Below, piece by piece: positions 54,853 through 63,844 of a stretch of 64,000 nt of DNA. This DNA comes from Paraburkholderia phenoliruptrix (GTDB taxonomy: Bacteria; Pseudomonadota; Gammaproteobacteria; Burkholderiales; Burkholderiaceae). Numbering within the stretch: the first letter of the stretch is position 1; each line of letters begins with the position of its first letter. The notes beneath the pieces are model-generated. The model searched no databases. It worked only from the letters and a program-made list of their open reading frames with translations, and was not told the DNA's origin. Position numbers and translations under genes: made by a program. Location: the NCBI RefSeq assembly GCF_019511605.1, contig NZ_JAEUAV010000008.1, positions 186,001 through 250,000 of the forward strand, in the 5' to 3' direction.

Positions 54853-54994
54853 TCAAGCCGTGCTTGATGCCGGTTTTGGTCTGGCGTCTTCCGGTCAACT
54901 GACGTTGCATCGACGTGGCGCACCGAGCGCTCGCATCGCAGCAGCGTGAGCAAGGTGACCGGCAACGGTGTTAGGACGCGGCGCCGAACGTCGC

Positions 54995-56092
54995 TCAGGC
55001 CTGTTCCGGCGCGCGACCAATCACGTGCGAGTCGGACGACGTTGACGGCGTGCCATGCGTGCGTTCGCGACCGGAGGTGACGACCGCGGCCGTGCCGCCA
55101 GGACGCCGTACCGACTTTGCATGTCGCTCTATCATCCGCTGCAGCAGGCAGAAAGCGCACAGCAGCGCGCCTATCACGATGCGCGTCCACCACGAACTGA
55201 GCGTGCCGTCGAAGGTGATCAACGTCTGAATGGTGCCGAGAATGCCGACGCCGAAGAGCGAGCCGATCACGTAGCCGACCCCGCCGGTCAGCAGCGTTCC
55301 GCCGATCACGGTGGCTGCGATGGCGTCGAGTTCCATGCCCTGCCCTTGCAAGCCATAGCCCGACAGCACATAGAAGGTGAACACCGCGCCTCCGAGCGCC
55401 GAGCAGAAGCCGCTCAAGGCATACACGCCGATGCGCGTATGCGCGACCGGCAAGCCCATCAGCAAAGCGGAGCGGGCATTGCCGCCCACCGCGTACACGT
55501 TGCGGCCAAAGCGCGTGAAGTGCGCGACGTAAATGGCACCGACCAGTGCGACTAGCGCGATCAACACATTTGCCGTGACGGAGCCGATGCCGATGTCCAG
55601 CCGGAATGCGGAGATGGCATGAAAGGTGGGATCGCTGATCGTGATGGACTGCGTCGTGATCAGAAAGCACAGGCCGCGCGCGAAGAACATGCCGGCCAGC
55701 GTCACGATAAACGCCTGCAGGCGGAAGAAGTGGATCAGCGCACCTTGCACGGCGCCGAACACGGTGCCCATCAGCAGTACGATCGGCAGGATGACCCACA
55801 CCGACAAGTGCAGGCGCTCGGCCAGCACCGCTTCGACGATAGTGGTCAGCGCGACGACGGAACCCACCGACAGATCGATCCCGCCCGACACGATCACGAA
55901 CGTCATGCCGATCGCCACGATCAGCAAAAACGCATTGTCGACGAGCAGATCGAGCAGCACCTGCCACGAGAAAAAGCCGGTGTACATCACCGAGCCGAAG
56001 CCGAACAGCGCACAGAACAGCAGGATGGTGACCGCTATCGGTAACGTGCGCGGATCGACTATGTGCGCCCACGCTGCAAAAAGACGTCTCAT
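54995..56092 (-). CDS. yjfF: sugar ABC transporter permease, YjfF-like
   Basis: 365 residues, about nine helices. IGMTFVIVSGGIDLSVGSVVALT and IAATVIGGTLLTGGVGYVIGSLFGV are the BPD_transp_2 signatures; LGGAVFTFYVLSGYGLQGQGMELDAIA matches YjfF. A Pro/Ser-rich tail of about 35 residues follows the last helix. It overlaps the ytfT stop by 4 bp and is the last gene of a ytfQRT-yjfF operon, expected to import a furanose sugar (galactofuranose in E. coli). Confidence 0.9.
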   Translation of the reverse strand: MRRLFAAWAHIVDPRTLPIAVTILLFCALFGFGSVMYTGFFSWQVLLDLLVDNAFLLIVAIGMTFVIVSGGIDLSVGSVVALTTIVEAVLAERLHLSVWVILPIVLLMGTVFGAVQGALIHFFRLQAFIVTLAGMFFARGLCFLITTQSITISDPTFHAISAFRLDIGIGSVTANVLIALVALVGAIYVAHFTRFGRNVYAVGGNARSALLMGLPVAHTRIGVYALSGFCSALGGAVFTFYVLSGYGLQGQGMELDAIAATVIGGTLLTGGVGYVIGSLFGVGILGTIQTLITFDGTLSSWWTRIVIGALLCAFCLLQRMIERHAKSVRRPGGTAAVVTSGRERTHGTPSTSSDSHVIGRAPEQA

Positions 56093-57132
56093 CGCGTCAC
56101 CCCGCGTTGCTTGATCATCTGCATCCCGAACGATATGGCGAGCCCTCGCGCAGCGGGCGACTGGATCACGCTAACCGCCAGCACGACCGCCGCCTTGACG
56201 ACCAGCGTGGCTTCCGGCGGCACGCCAATCGAATACGTCGTGTAAGTGAGCGTCTGGATGATGAGCGCGCCGAGCACCGTTCCCGCGAGACTGAAGCGTC
56301 CGCCGAGCAGCGAGGTTCCGCCAAGCGTCACTGCGAGAATCGCGTCGAGTTCCAGCAGAAGGCCTGCGTTGTTGCCATCAGCGCTGCGCACGTTCGAGCT
56401 GATCAGGATGCCCGCCATCGCGGCAGTCAGCCCCGAGAACGCATACACCGCAAAAACCAGCGCTTTCGAGCGCAGGCCGACGAGGCGCGTGGCAACGGGA
56501 TTCACACCGATCGCGCGGATAAAAAGCCCCAGCGCCGTTCCTTCGACGAGCGCCGCAGTGGCGAGCACAGCGAGCGTCGCAATCCACACTGAGCACGGCA
56601 CACCGAGCCAGTAACCACCGCCGACGAACAGATAGCCGGGCGCACCTATCGGGATGATCTGGCCCGCCGTCAGCAGTTGCGCGATACCGCGGCCTGCAAC
56701 CATCAGAATCAGAGTGGCAATGATGGGCTGCATGCCGATAAAGGACACAAGCAGGCCGTTCCACATGCCGCTCAGCACACCGACGACCAACGCCGCCAGC
56801 AACGCTTGAGCGACGAGGCCGCCGGTGGGCGCCGATTGCGTTGCGAGGATAGTGGCGGCCGCCGCGCCGGCAATCGCAACCACGGCGCCCACCGAAATGT
56901 CGATGCCGCGCGTCGCGATCACGAGCGTCATGCCCGTTGCCACCAGCACGAGCGGCGCCGCGCGGTTCAGCACGTCGATGGGCGCGCCGAACAGATGGCC
57001 GTCGAGCATGCGCAGCGACAGGAAGTGCGGGTTGACCCACAGATTCAGCGCGCACAACAAGGCCAATGTCACGCATGGCCAGATCAGCGGACGCTCTACG
57101 CCGTCACGCGCGAGCCAGTTGGAAAGCTTCAT
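56089..57132 (-). CDS. ytfT: sugar ABC transporter permease, YtfT-like
   Basis: 347 residues. ATGMTLVIATRGIDISVGAVVAIAGA and LDAILAVTLGGTSLLGGRFSLAGTVLGALIIQTL are present. GGGGAG precedes the ATG at 57132 and overlaps the ytfR stop by 4 bp. GMQPIIATLILMVAGRGIAQLLTAGQI is the conserved region of this branch. It forms the channel with YjfF. Confidence 0.9.
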   Translation of the reverse strand: MKLSNWLARDGVERPLIWPCVTLALLCALNLWVNPHFLSLRMLDGHLFGAPIDVLNRAAPLVLVATGMTLVIATRGIDISVGAVVAIAGAAAATILATQSAPTGGLVAQALLAALVVGVLSGMWNGLLVSFIGMQPIIATLILMVAGRGIAQLLTAGQIIPIGAPGYLFVGGGYWLGVPCSVWIATLAVLATAALVEGTALGLFIRAIGVNPVATRLVGLRSKALVFAVYAFSGLTAAMAGILISSNVRSADGNNAGLLLELDAILAVTLGGTSLLGGRFSLAGTVLGALIIQTLTYTTYSIGVPPEATLVVKAAVVLAVSVIQSPAARGLAISFGMQMIKQRGVTR

Positions 57133-58745
57133 TCGCCGCTCCCCGCGATGAGTCGATAGATGTTGTCTTCGTTCGATGCCGTGCCCTTCACTTCCGCGAT
57201 CTTGCGGCGGTCGCGCAGCACGGCGACGCGATGGCTGACGCGCAGCACTTCGCTGATCTCCGACGAAATGAACAGGATGCTCAGCCCGTTCTCGCACAGC
57301 GCGAGCAGGCGGTCCATGATGTCGAATTTGGCGGCGACATCTATGCCGCGTGTTGGCTCGTCCAGAATCAGCAGTTTTGGATCGGTAGCGAGCCAACGCG
57401 CAAGCAGCGCTTTCTGCTGATTGCCGCCGGACAACAGACCGATAGGCTGCTCCGCATCCGACGCCTTGATGCCGAGCCGCTCGATCCACAGATCGGCCAG
57501 TTCGCGCGCGCGCTGGCGACTGATCTTGCGCCACCAGCCACGCCGCGCCTGCAACGCCAGCAGGATGTTCTCGCGGATGGACAGGTCTGCGACGATGCCT
57601 TCTTTCTTGCGATCTTCAGCGCAATAGGCAATGCCGTGGCGCACCGCATCGTGCGGCGAGCGTAGCCGCACGGGCTTGCCGTCGACGAGCATCGTGCCGC
57701 TGTCGGCACGGTCCGCGCCGAACAGCAAACGCGCGGTCTCGGTGCGCCCCGAGCCCAGCAAGCCGGCGAGTCCAAGAATCTGACCACGCTGCACGTCGAG
57801 ATCAATAGGCTGCAGCGTGCCGCGCTTGCCGACGCCGCGCAGTTCGATAAACGCCGGTGCCGCCGCATGCTCCCGTTCGGTCTGCTCGCTAACATCGGAC
57901 GCTTCGTGAGCGGCTTCGCGCAGCCGCTCACTCATGCGCTCGTGACCGACCATCTTCGAGACCAGCAGATCCGCCGACAGGTCTCGCGCAAGGTATTCGC
58001 CCTCCCGCTCGCCGTTGCGCATGACCGTGATGCGGTCAGAAATCGCATACGTCTGCTCGATAAAGTGCGTGACGAACAGAATCGCAATTCCAGATTGCTT
58101 AAGATGTCGAAGTATTTTGAAGAGCTGCGCAACCTCGCTGTCGTCAAGGCTCGAGGTAGGCTCGTCGAGGATGAGCACGCGCGCATCGACGGAAAGCGCT
58201 CTCGCGATCGCCACCATCTGCTGGACTGCAATTGGGTAGGCGTCGAGCGAGCGGGTGACGTCGAGCGAAATGTCGAGGCGCGCGAGCGCCGCTTGCGCGC
58301 GACGCTTGATGTCAGGCCAGTCGATCGCGCCGAAACGGCGCGGCTGCCGACCCGCGAATATGTTCTCTGCGACCGACAAATTTGGACACAGGTTCACTTC
58401 CTGGTAAAGCGTGCGCACGCCCGCCGCCTCGGCTTCCTGCGGCGACGCGAACGCCACGGCCTCGCCGCCCAGACGGATCGTGCCGGAATCAGGCGTGAGT
58501 ACGCCAGTAAGCACATTGATCAGGGTCGATTTGCCGGCGCCGTTTTGCCCCATCAACGTATGGACCTCGCCGGGGAAGAGTCGGAAGTCCACGCCCTGCA
58601 GCGCCTTCACGCCGGGAAATGTCTTGCTGATGCCAGTGGTGGCGAGGATAGGCTCGCTCGCGTTGCCGTCGTTCGAAAGGTCGGCGGCAGCCGGTTTGGT
58701 CTTGCTCGCGAGCAGCGGATCGGGTTCGGAAGCGGAATGCGTCAT
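57129..58745 (-). CDS. ytfR: sugar ABC transporter ATP-binding protein (two domains), YtfR-like
   Basis: 538 residues with two nucleotide-binding domains. The first has MGQNGAGKSTLI, then the family-specific AYPIAVQQMVAIARAL, and ILDEPTSSLD. The second has a degenerate Walker A GLLGSGRTE and LSGGNQQKALLARWL with ILDEPTRGIDV, as usual for RbsA/MglA/YtfR proteins. It is the second gene of the operon, 232 bp behind ytfQ with a hairpin in the gap. Confidence 0.92.
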   Translation of the reverse strand: MTHSASEPDPLLASKTKPAAADLSNDGNASEPILATTGISKTFPGVKALQGVDFRLFPGEVHTLMGQNGAGKSTLINVLTGVLTPDSGTIRLGGEAVAFASPQEAEAAGVRTLYQEVNLCPNLSVAENIFAGRQPRRFGAIDWPDIKRRAQAALARLDISLDVTRSLDAYPIAVQQMVAIARALSVDARVLILDEPTSSLDDSEVAQLFKILRHLKQSGIAILFVTHFIEQTYAISDRITVMRNGEREGEYLARDLSADLLVSKMVGHERMSERLREAAHEASDVSEQTEREHAAAPAFIELRGVGKRGTLQPIDLDVQRGQILGLAGLLGSGRTETARLLFGADRADSGTMLVDGKPVRLRSPHDAVRHGIAYCAEDRKKEGIVADLSIRENILLALQARRGWWRKISRQRARELADLWIERLGIKASDAEQPIGLLSGGNQQKALLARWLATDPKLLILDEPTRGIDVAAKFDIMDRLLALCENGLSILFISSEISEVLRVSHRVAVLRDRRKIAEVKGTASNEDNIYRLIAGSGE

Positions 58746-58841
58746 AGGCCTCGCTCGAGCAGCGGTGCGTTGGTGTCGTAATGCGTTAGTGCCGGCATAG
58801 TCTTATGCCGCGAGTTCCCGCATGGTCGCGATGTGAAAAGA

Positions 58842-58872
58842 GACCGTCCGCTGCCCAAGCAACCGGACGGTC
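58842..58872. other. hairpin in the ytfQ-ytfR gap
   Basis: GACCGTCCG (58842-58850) and CGGACGGTC (58864-58872) form a perfect 9-bp stem with a 13-base loop between the binding-protein gene and the ATPase gene. No T-run follows. Such structures often lower downstream expression or protect the binding-protein message. Confidence 0.6.
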
Positions 58873-58977
58873 AGGCACCGCTGGAGAAACATTGAGTGCT
58901 GGTTCGTCGTGCGTTTTCTGCTGCGTTAGTACATGCCACTCGAATGCATTTTGCTATGGATGCCTAAGTATCTGTTC

Positions 58978-59964
58978 CTAGTACTTACGCGTCGGCAATG
59001 TCTGCGCAGCAACGCTCATCGGAAACACGGTCTCTTCCGTCAGAATGCGCTTCGGCAATGGTTTGCCAGCCACGACGTCCTTGACCGCGGACATCAGTTG
59101 CGGTCCCAGCAGCGGGCTGCACTCCACATCCACGTTCATCTTGCCTGCGGCCATGGCCTCGAACCCGCCCTTGGTCGCATCGAATGAAACGACGACCACG
59201 TCCTTGCCCGGATGCATGCCCGCTTCTTCCATGGCCTGGATGGCACCGAGGGCCATGTCGTCGTTATGCGCATAAACCACGTTGATCTTATTACCGTAGC
59301 TCTTGATGAACGCTTCCATGACCTGCTTGCCGCCAGCCAATGTGAAGTCGCCGCTTTGTGACGCAATGATCTTGAACTTCGGATCACTCTTGATTACTTC
59401 GATCAGGCCCGCGTGCCGGTCATTTGCGGGCGCCGAGCCGACCGTGCCCTGCAATTCGGCAATGTTGACGGGCCCTTTCGAGTCCTTGTAGTGGTCGGCG
59501 AGCCATTTGCCGCCGCGTCGGCCTTCCTCGAGAAAGTCCGAGCCAATCATCGTCACGTAAAGTGAGGTGTCTTTGACGTCGATATTGCGGTCGGTCAGGA
59601 TCACCGGGATTTTCGCGGCCTTGGCCTCGCGCAGCACCGGTTCCCAGCCGGACTCGACGACCGGCGAGAATGCGATTACATCGACTTTTTGCGCGATATA
59701 CGAGCGGATCGCCTTGATCTGGTTTTCCTGCTTTTGCTGCGCGTCTGAGAACTTGAGTTTGATCTTGGCGTCCGCGGCGGCGGATTTCACCGACTCGGTA
59801 TTGGCGGTTCGCCAGGCGCTTTCCGCGCCGACCTGGGCGAAACCCAGCGTGATCTGCTTGTCCTGCGCGTACGCGCCGGGCGTTGTCAGCGTCAGCGCAC
59901 CGAAACCTGCGCACATCGCGAGCGCACCTAACGCACGACATGCGGCGCGTCGTGTATTCGCCAT
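58978..59964 (-). CDS. ytfQ: sugar ABC transporter substrate-binding protein, YtfQ-like
   Basis: 328 residues with a signal peptide ending at GAYA-QD (about residue 33). Periplasmic-binding fold of the galactofuranose/ribose type: ITLGFAQVGAESAWRTANTESVKSAA, VDVIAFSPVVESGWEPVLREAKAAKIPVILTDRNIDV, AHNDDMALGAIQAMEEAGMHPGKDVVVVSFDATKGGFEAMAAGKMN. AGGAGA lies before the ATG at 59964; the longer frame adds a poor leader. It heads the operon and has two palindromes upstream. Confidence 0.92.
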   Translation of the reverse strand: MANTRRAACRALGALAMCAGFGALTLTTPGAYAQDKQITLGFAQVGAESAWRTANTESVKSAAADAKIKLKFSDAQQKQENQIKAIRSYIAQKVDVIAFSPVVESGWEPVLREAKAAKIPVILTDRNIDVKDTSLYVTMIGSDFLEEGRRGGKWLADHYKDSKGPVNIAELQGTVGSAPANDRHAGLIEVIKSDPKFKIIASQSGDFTLAGGKQVMEAFIKSYGNKINVVYAHNDDMALGAIQAMEEAGMHPGKDVVVVSFDATKGGFEAMAAGKMNVDVECSPLLGPQLMSAVKDVVAGKPLPKRILTEETVFPMSVAAQTLPTRKY

Positions 59965-60074
59965 GACTGTCTCCTGATCGTTGTTGTGTAGGCGATCCAT
60001 CGACTCGCCGGTCCTTGCGGCCATCGCGATGCGTGGATCGTGATGTAGCGTAGTGTGCGAGGCGTTAACAGTCC

Positions 60075-60086
60075 AATCATATGATT
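60075..60086. promoter_or_regulatory. palindrome AATCATATGATT upstream of ytfQ
   Basis: A perfect 12-bp palindrome 110 bp upstream of ytfQ, a candidate binding site for a transcription factor of the sugar operon. Confidence 0.5.
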
Positions 60087-60096
60087 CGCGTCGGCA

Positions 60097-60112
60097 ATAT
60101 CAATTTTGATAT
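60097..60112. promoter_or_regulatory. inverted repeat ATATCAA-TT-TTGATAT upstream of ytfQ
   Basis: Perfect 7-bp arms separated by two bases, 10 bp beyond the first palindrome. Two differing palindromes so close suggest two regulators or two half-promoter elements. Confidence 0.5.
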
Positions 60113-60284
60113 ACGACGGGCAGGCGCTGTTTTGTTCGAGGGCCGGGCAGGCGCGGGTTGTCTGGCCGCGCCGAGGTTTGACCTTCGACGCGGCGGGTCG
60201 CGGTTTTATGCGCTTATCACGATCAGAGGGCTTGCGCCGCCTGCGACGGCTCAATGACGAAGCGGCGATCTCCAGAAACGAACG

Positions 60285-60899
60285 CTATGCGCTCGACGAC
60301 GGCCCGCTCCGCATGCGCGGCGTGACCCACCGGAAAGTCAGATTAACGCGCTCGCCGGTGACGCGAGGCTCTTTCGGCACCCGATGCCGCCATTCCGTCT
60401 GCGTTTTGCCTTTCATGACCAGCAGGCTGCCGCCTTTTAGCGAGAACGACTGCGTCGCGCCCGTCTTGCTGTGCCTCAGGTCAAAGGTGCGCGCGACGCC
60501 CAGACTCACGGACGCGATCACCGGCTCCGGCCCCAGTTCTGGCTCGCGGTCGGCATGCCATCCCATGCTGTCCGTGCCGTTGCGATAGCGGTTCAGCAGG
60601 ACGCTGTTGAACCGCGCGTCGCACGTGGCCTCGACGGCGGCCTTGAGTTCGGCGACGGCTGGCGTCCACGGTTGCGGCAAATTGCGAATACCGGAATAGA
60701 CGTACACAGCATCGGTATCGCCCTGCCATGCGGTGAGCCTCGGCAGCGCGACACGACCGCCGGGCGTGCCGATGATGTCCTGTCGCCACTGGACCTCGTC
60801 CACCAGGCGCGCGAGGAATTGCCCGGCCAGGTCGGGCGCGAGCCAGTCGGGGTACCAGTCGACGTCGGGGGTTGGAAGATCGTCGAAGAGATCGGTCAT
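60285..60899 (-). CDS. alkB: AlkB-family alkylated-DNA repair dioxygenase
   Basis: 204 residues. Iron ligands His115 and Asp117 (GWHADREPELG) and His172 (WRHRVPK), and Arg184 and Arg190 (GERVNLTFR) for 2-oxoglutarate, are intact. The N-terminal LPRLTAWQGDTDAVYVYSG and compact length resemble the ALKBH2/3-like branch of bacterial AlkB rather than E. coli AlkB. It removes methyl groups such as 1-methyladenine and 3-methylcytosine from DNA or RNA. It stands alone between the ytf operon and an intergenic region. Confidence 0.92.
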   Translation of the reverse strand: MTDLFDDLPTPDVDWYPDWLAPDLAGQFLARLVDEVQWRQDIIGTPGGRVALPRLTAWQGDTDAVYVYSGIRNLPQPWTPAVAELKAAVEATCDARFNSVLLNRYRNGTDSMGWHADREPELGPEPVIASVSLGVARTFDLRHSKTGATQSFSLKGGSLLVMKGKTQTEWRHRVPKEPRVTGERVNLTFRWVTPRMRSGPSSSA

Positions 60900-61281
60900 A
60901 ACATTGCGGGGTGCATTGGCAGGCCGCGCGCGCTGACGGGCGCTGGGAATATGGTGGGGTATTATCGCCGCAGCGGGAGGGGGCTGTTTGCGGTTTCAGT
61001 CGGCCGTGATTCTGTTTGGGAAAACCACGAGGCGATTATTGCACTGCGTTTTGCGGCTCGACACTGCGCGGCGGGGTCTAGGTGCTGGGAGCCCGCGTGC
61101 TCAGTCGTGGCGACCGCTCAAGGCAAGACATACATGGCCGTGAGCGTCCACCGGACCTGCTTCGCCGGCACCACGATCAGACCGAAGCTTTCGCTTATCC
61201 TTGGCGGCAGGATATGTCGGAACTCTTTACGGGTGGCTTTCGCCTCGGTTCCGGCCGCGCGGCCGATCCTGTCGGGCGCAT
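60900..61281. other. intergenic region without supported gene
   Basis: Several short frames cross the region, but none has a ribosome site or recognisable motif. No hairpin or repeat of note was seen. Confidence 0.4.
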
Positions 61282-61620
61282 TTAACTGAAAATCGCGATG
61301 TAGAAGACCACTACGCCAATCACAGCGCCAACAAAGCAGAAGCTTTCTTCAGTGTCCTCACCGTTTGAGCGCAGCCATGCACCGACGACACCGAACAGCC
61401 CCGCAATGCCGAGCGCGACGCAAAGCATCACGACGCCGAACAGCGCACTCTTACCCAACTCGGAAAAGTCGATATTGCGCACGCCGAGATACAAGCCCAG
61501 CGCCATCAGCGATATCCCGACGAGTGGCAGCATTACGTGACTGCCCTCATACCCGACATGATGGGCGCGGTGCGCAGGGTCCCCATGGTGTAAACGATGG
61601 CCTGATCCGAGCAGCTTCAT
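61282..61620 (-). CDS. small membrane protein of unknown function
   Basis: 112 residues with three predicted helices: VMLPLVGISLMALGLYLGV, SALFGVVMLCVALGIAGLFGVVGAWL, and SFCFVGAVIGVVVFYIAIF. A charged, His-rich start (HRLHHGDPAHRAHHVGYEG) could bind metal. No family recognised. Confidence 0.65.
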   Translation of the reverse strand: MKLLGSGHRLHHGDPAHRAHHVGYEGSHVMLPLVGISLMALGLYLGVRNIDFSELGKSALFGVVMLCVALGIAGLFGVVGAWLRSNGEDTEESFCFVGAVIGVVVFYIAIFS

Positions 61621-62045
61621 GATCGCCTCCCGCCTCGCCGTTTGCCGGCACTAACGACACTGGAGCTGCCCGCCGTCGCTCTCGTGGGCGTATCAGCGAC
61701 TCTTGTGCAGACAACTCACTTCAAGCATAGGCCAGGCGCGCGCATAATTCAAAGCCCATTTAATTTGGGTAATCCAGAGGGCGGGGGCGAGGTAGAGGGC
61801 GAGGTGGAGGGCGCTATCCCTGCATCAGCGATTCGCTGACGTTGAGAACGATAGGCCATCTTCTAGCAGCCGCTGCAATGCAACAAGAAAACCCCGCCTG
61901 TGCCGCCGGACCGAATTTTTCGCGCGCGGCACGCTGCAGCACATGCCGGTAGAATGACCCGGCTCGCCAGATGCATCGCCGCGGCGACCGGCTCGCCGGC
62001 CCTCCGCTGCGGTCAAGCCGGCTTCTACCCGCCTTCATTCTTTCT
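61621..62045. other. intergenic region without supported gene
   Basis: No gene or structure is convincing. A low-complexity GAGG-rich stretch occurs at 61780-61811. The metallophosphoesterase start is at its right end. Confidence 0.4.
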
Positions 62046-63209
62046 ATGCGCCGCTCATCGTTTCTTGTACGCCTGATCGCTATTGGCATCCTGCTGCACG
62101 TCTATGTTGGCTTCCGTTTGATACCGGACATGCCGGTTAGCATCCCCGTCCGCTGGCTCTTGGGATGTTGGCTAGTGCTCTCCGTCGTACTCATTCCTCT
62201 CGGCATGCTTGCGCGAACAATCAAGCGCCAGCCGCTGGGCGACCGGCTCGCGTGGATCGGCTTACTGGCGATGGGCTTCTTTTCGTCGCTGCTCGTGCTG
62301 ACGTTTGCGCGCGACCTGGCGCTCGCGTCAATGATGACCGTCGACGCGATCTGGCCAGGCCTGATCGCGCTCGCTCATTGGCGGACCGGCACTGCGGCGG
62401 CTGTGCCATTGCTCGCGGTACTGTCGACACTCATCGGTCTTTTCAACGCTCGCCGTCGAGCGCGTGTCGTGACAATCGAGGTGCCAATCGACGACCTGCC
62501 TGCCGCGCTGGACGGCTTCACGATCGTTCAGATTAGCGACATCCACGTGGGACCAACCATTAAACGACGCTATGTCGACGCCATAGTCGATGCGGTGAAT
62601 CGCCTGAAGCCTGATCTCATAGCCGTGACGGGCGATGTGGTAGACGGCAGCGTCCCGCAGCTGACCCAGCACACGCAGCCTCTGTCGCGGTTGAGTGCCC
62701 GTCACGGCGCGTTTCTCGTCACAGGCAACCACGAGTACTACGCGGGCGCCAATGCGTGGATCGACGAGTTCCGACGCCTGGGACTCAACGTCCTGCTGAA
62801 CGAGCACGTGGTTGTTGAGCACGACGGGGCGCGTGCCGTCATTGCGGGCGTGACCGACTATTCGGCCGGCCACCATGATCCGCTACATCGCAGCGACCCA
62901 ATGGCCGCGATCGCTGGAGCGCCCGGCGATGTGCTGATCAAGGTGCTTCTTGCGCACCAGCCCCGCTCTGCCGAAGCCGCCGCCGAAGCCGGCTTCACTC
63001 TGCAACTCTCAGGTCATACGCACGGCGGACAGTTTTTCCCTTGGAATTTTTTTGTGCGTTTTCAGCAACCATTCACAGCGGGTCTCGCACGCCTGAACGG
63101 ACTATGGGTGTATACGAGCCGCGGCACCGGCTACTGGGGACCGCCTAAGCGACTGGGCGCACCGTCAGAAATCACGCGAGTCAGGCTCGTGCCGGGCGAG
63201 GCCGAGTGA
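62046..63209 (+). CDS. membrane-anchored metallophosphoesterase (YkuE/YaeI-like)
   Basis: 387 residues. Four to five N-terminal helices (residues 5-135) precede a calcineurin-type domain: Asp165 and His167 (ISDIHVG), Asp197 (TGDVVDG), Asn228-His229 (GNHEYY), and SGHTHGGQ near residue 320. Members hydrolyse phosphodiester or phosphomonoester bonds, some on lipid substrates. The start at 62046 gives a hydrophobic start; no strong ribosome site is visible and a start at 61971 cannot be excluded. Confidence 0.85.
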   Translation: MRRSSFLVRLIAIGILLHVYVGFRLIPDMPVSIPVRWLLGCWLVLSVVLIPLGMLARTIKRQPLGDRLAWIGLLAMGFFSSLLVLTFARDLALASMMTVDAIWPGLIALAHWRTGTAAAVPLLAVLSTLIGLFNARRRARVVTIEVPIDDLPAALDGFTIVQISDIHVGPTIKRRYVDAIVDAVNRLKPDLIAVTGDVVDGSVPQLTQHTQPLSRLSARHGAFLVTGNHEYYAGANAWIDEFRRLGLNVLLNEHVVVEHDGARAVIAGVTDYSAGHHDPLHRSDPMAAIAGAPGDVLIKVLLAHQPRSAEAAAEAGFTLQLSGHTHGGQFFPWNFFVRFQQPFTAGLARLNGLWVYTSRGTGYWGPPKRLGAPSEITRVRLVPGEAE

Positions 63210-63307
63210 TCCACGATCCGAGCGCAAAGCGAACGCCAGCGCTCGATAGCTGCACGCTTCTCTGCTTTCGCACCCGCCAAAACAATGCCCGAGGATGGAC
63301 GTGCCTG

Positions 63308-63844
63308 TCATTGCGCGGGCGCGACTGCGACACTGACTTGTGGGGCGAAAGCCACCATGACCTGCATCCCCGGCGTTAGGTTCGCCATTTGCGCCGGAAC
63401 GCGCCCCTGGATATGGAACACCGGGCCGTTCGGTCCTTTCAGAGCCACGACACCCGTAGCATGATCGACTGCCTGCACTTGTGCATTGACGTTCTGTTCC
63501 GGGTTCGCCTGCCCGTTCTGTGAAGTAACGGCCGCAGGCGCGGCTTGTCCGTCCGCGTTGCGCAAAACGCTGATCATCGCATTGCGTGTCATACGAACAT
63601 GGACCTTCTCGCCCTGCCTGATTCTGTCTATGCTTCCTTTCTCGGTAACCTCGAATGACGCCTCGCCTCCTTGCGCATCTCGCACGGTCACGGAATGCTT
63701 TGCACGGTCGACCGACTTCACCACTCCTTCAGCTTGCAGCGTGCTGCTCCCTTCGACCGGCACCGGAAGCCCCGCGGCAAACGAGACGGATGGAGCGAAC
63801 GCGACAAACGCGCCGACAATCATTCCAAGAACTTTGGCTTTCAT
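63308..63844 (-). CDS. periplasmic protein with two similar beta-rich halves
   Basis: 178 residues with a signal peptide (MKAKVLGMIVGAFVAFAPSVSFA). Two halves share a pattern: VVKSVDRAKHSVTVRDAQGG with GEKVHVRMTRN, and QVQAVDHATGVVALKGPNGP with GMQVMVAFAPQ. The layout resembles CusF/OB-fold-like periplasmic proteins, but no metal-binding Met/His cluster is obvious. GAGGAATGT precedes the ATG at 63844. Function unknown. Confidence 0.7.
   Translation of the reverse strand: MKAKVLGMIVGAFVAFAPSVSFAAGLPVPVEGSSTLQAEGVVKSVDRAKHSVTVRDAQGGEASFEVTEKGSIDRIRQGEKVHVRMTRNAMISVLRNADGQAAPAAVTSQNGQANPEQNVNAQVQAVDHATGVVALKGPNGPVFHIQGRVPAQMANLTPGMQVMVAFAPQVSVAVAPAQ

Larger units (their letters stand above)
59965..60284. 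other. control region upstream of ytfQ
   Basis: No gene is supported here. It contains the ytfQ ribosome site and two palindromes (60075-60086 and 60097-60112) and, on its right, the 3' flank of the AlkB-family gene. Confidence 0.5.

Noticed and set aside
61082..61285. Small open frame of about 67 codons in the AlkB-downstream gap
   Set aside because: No ribosome site, no motif, and composition like non-coding DNA.
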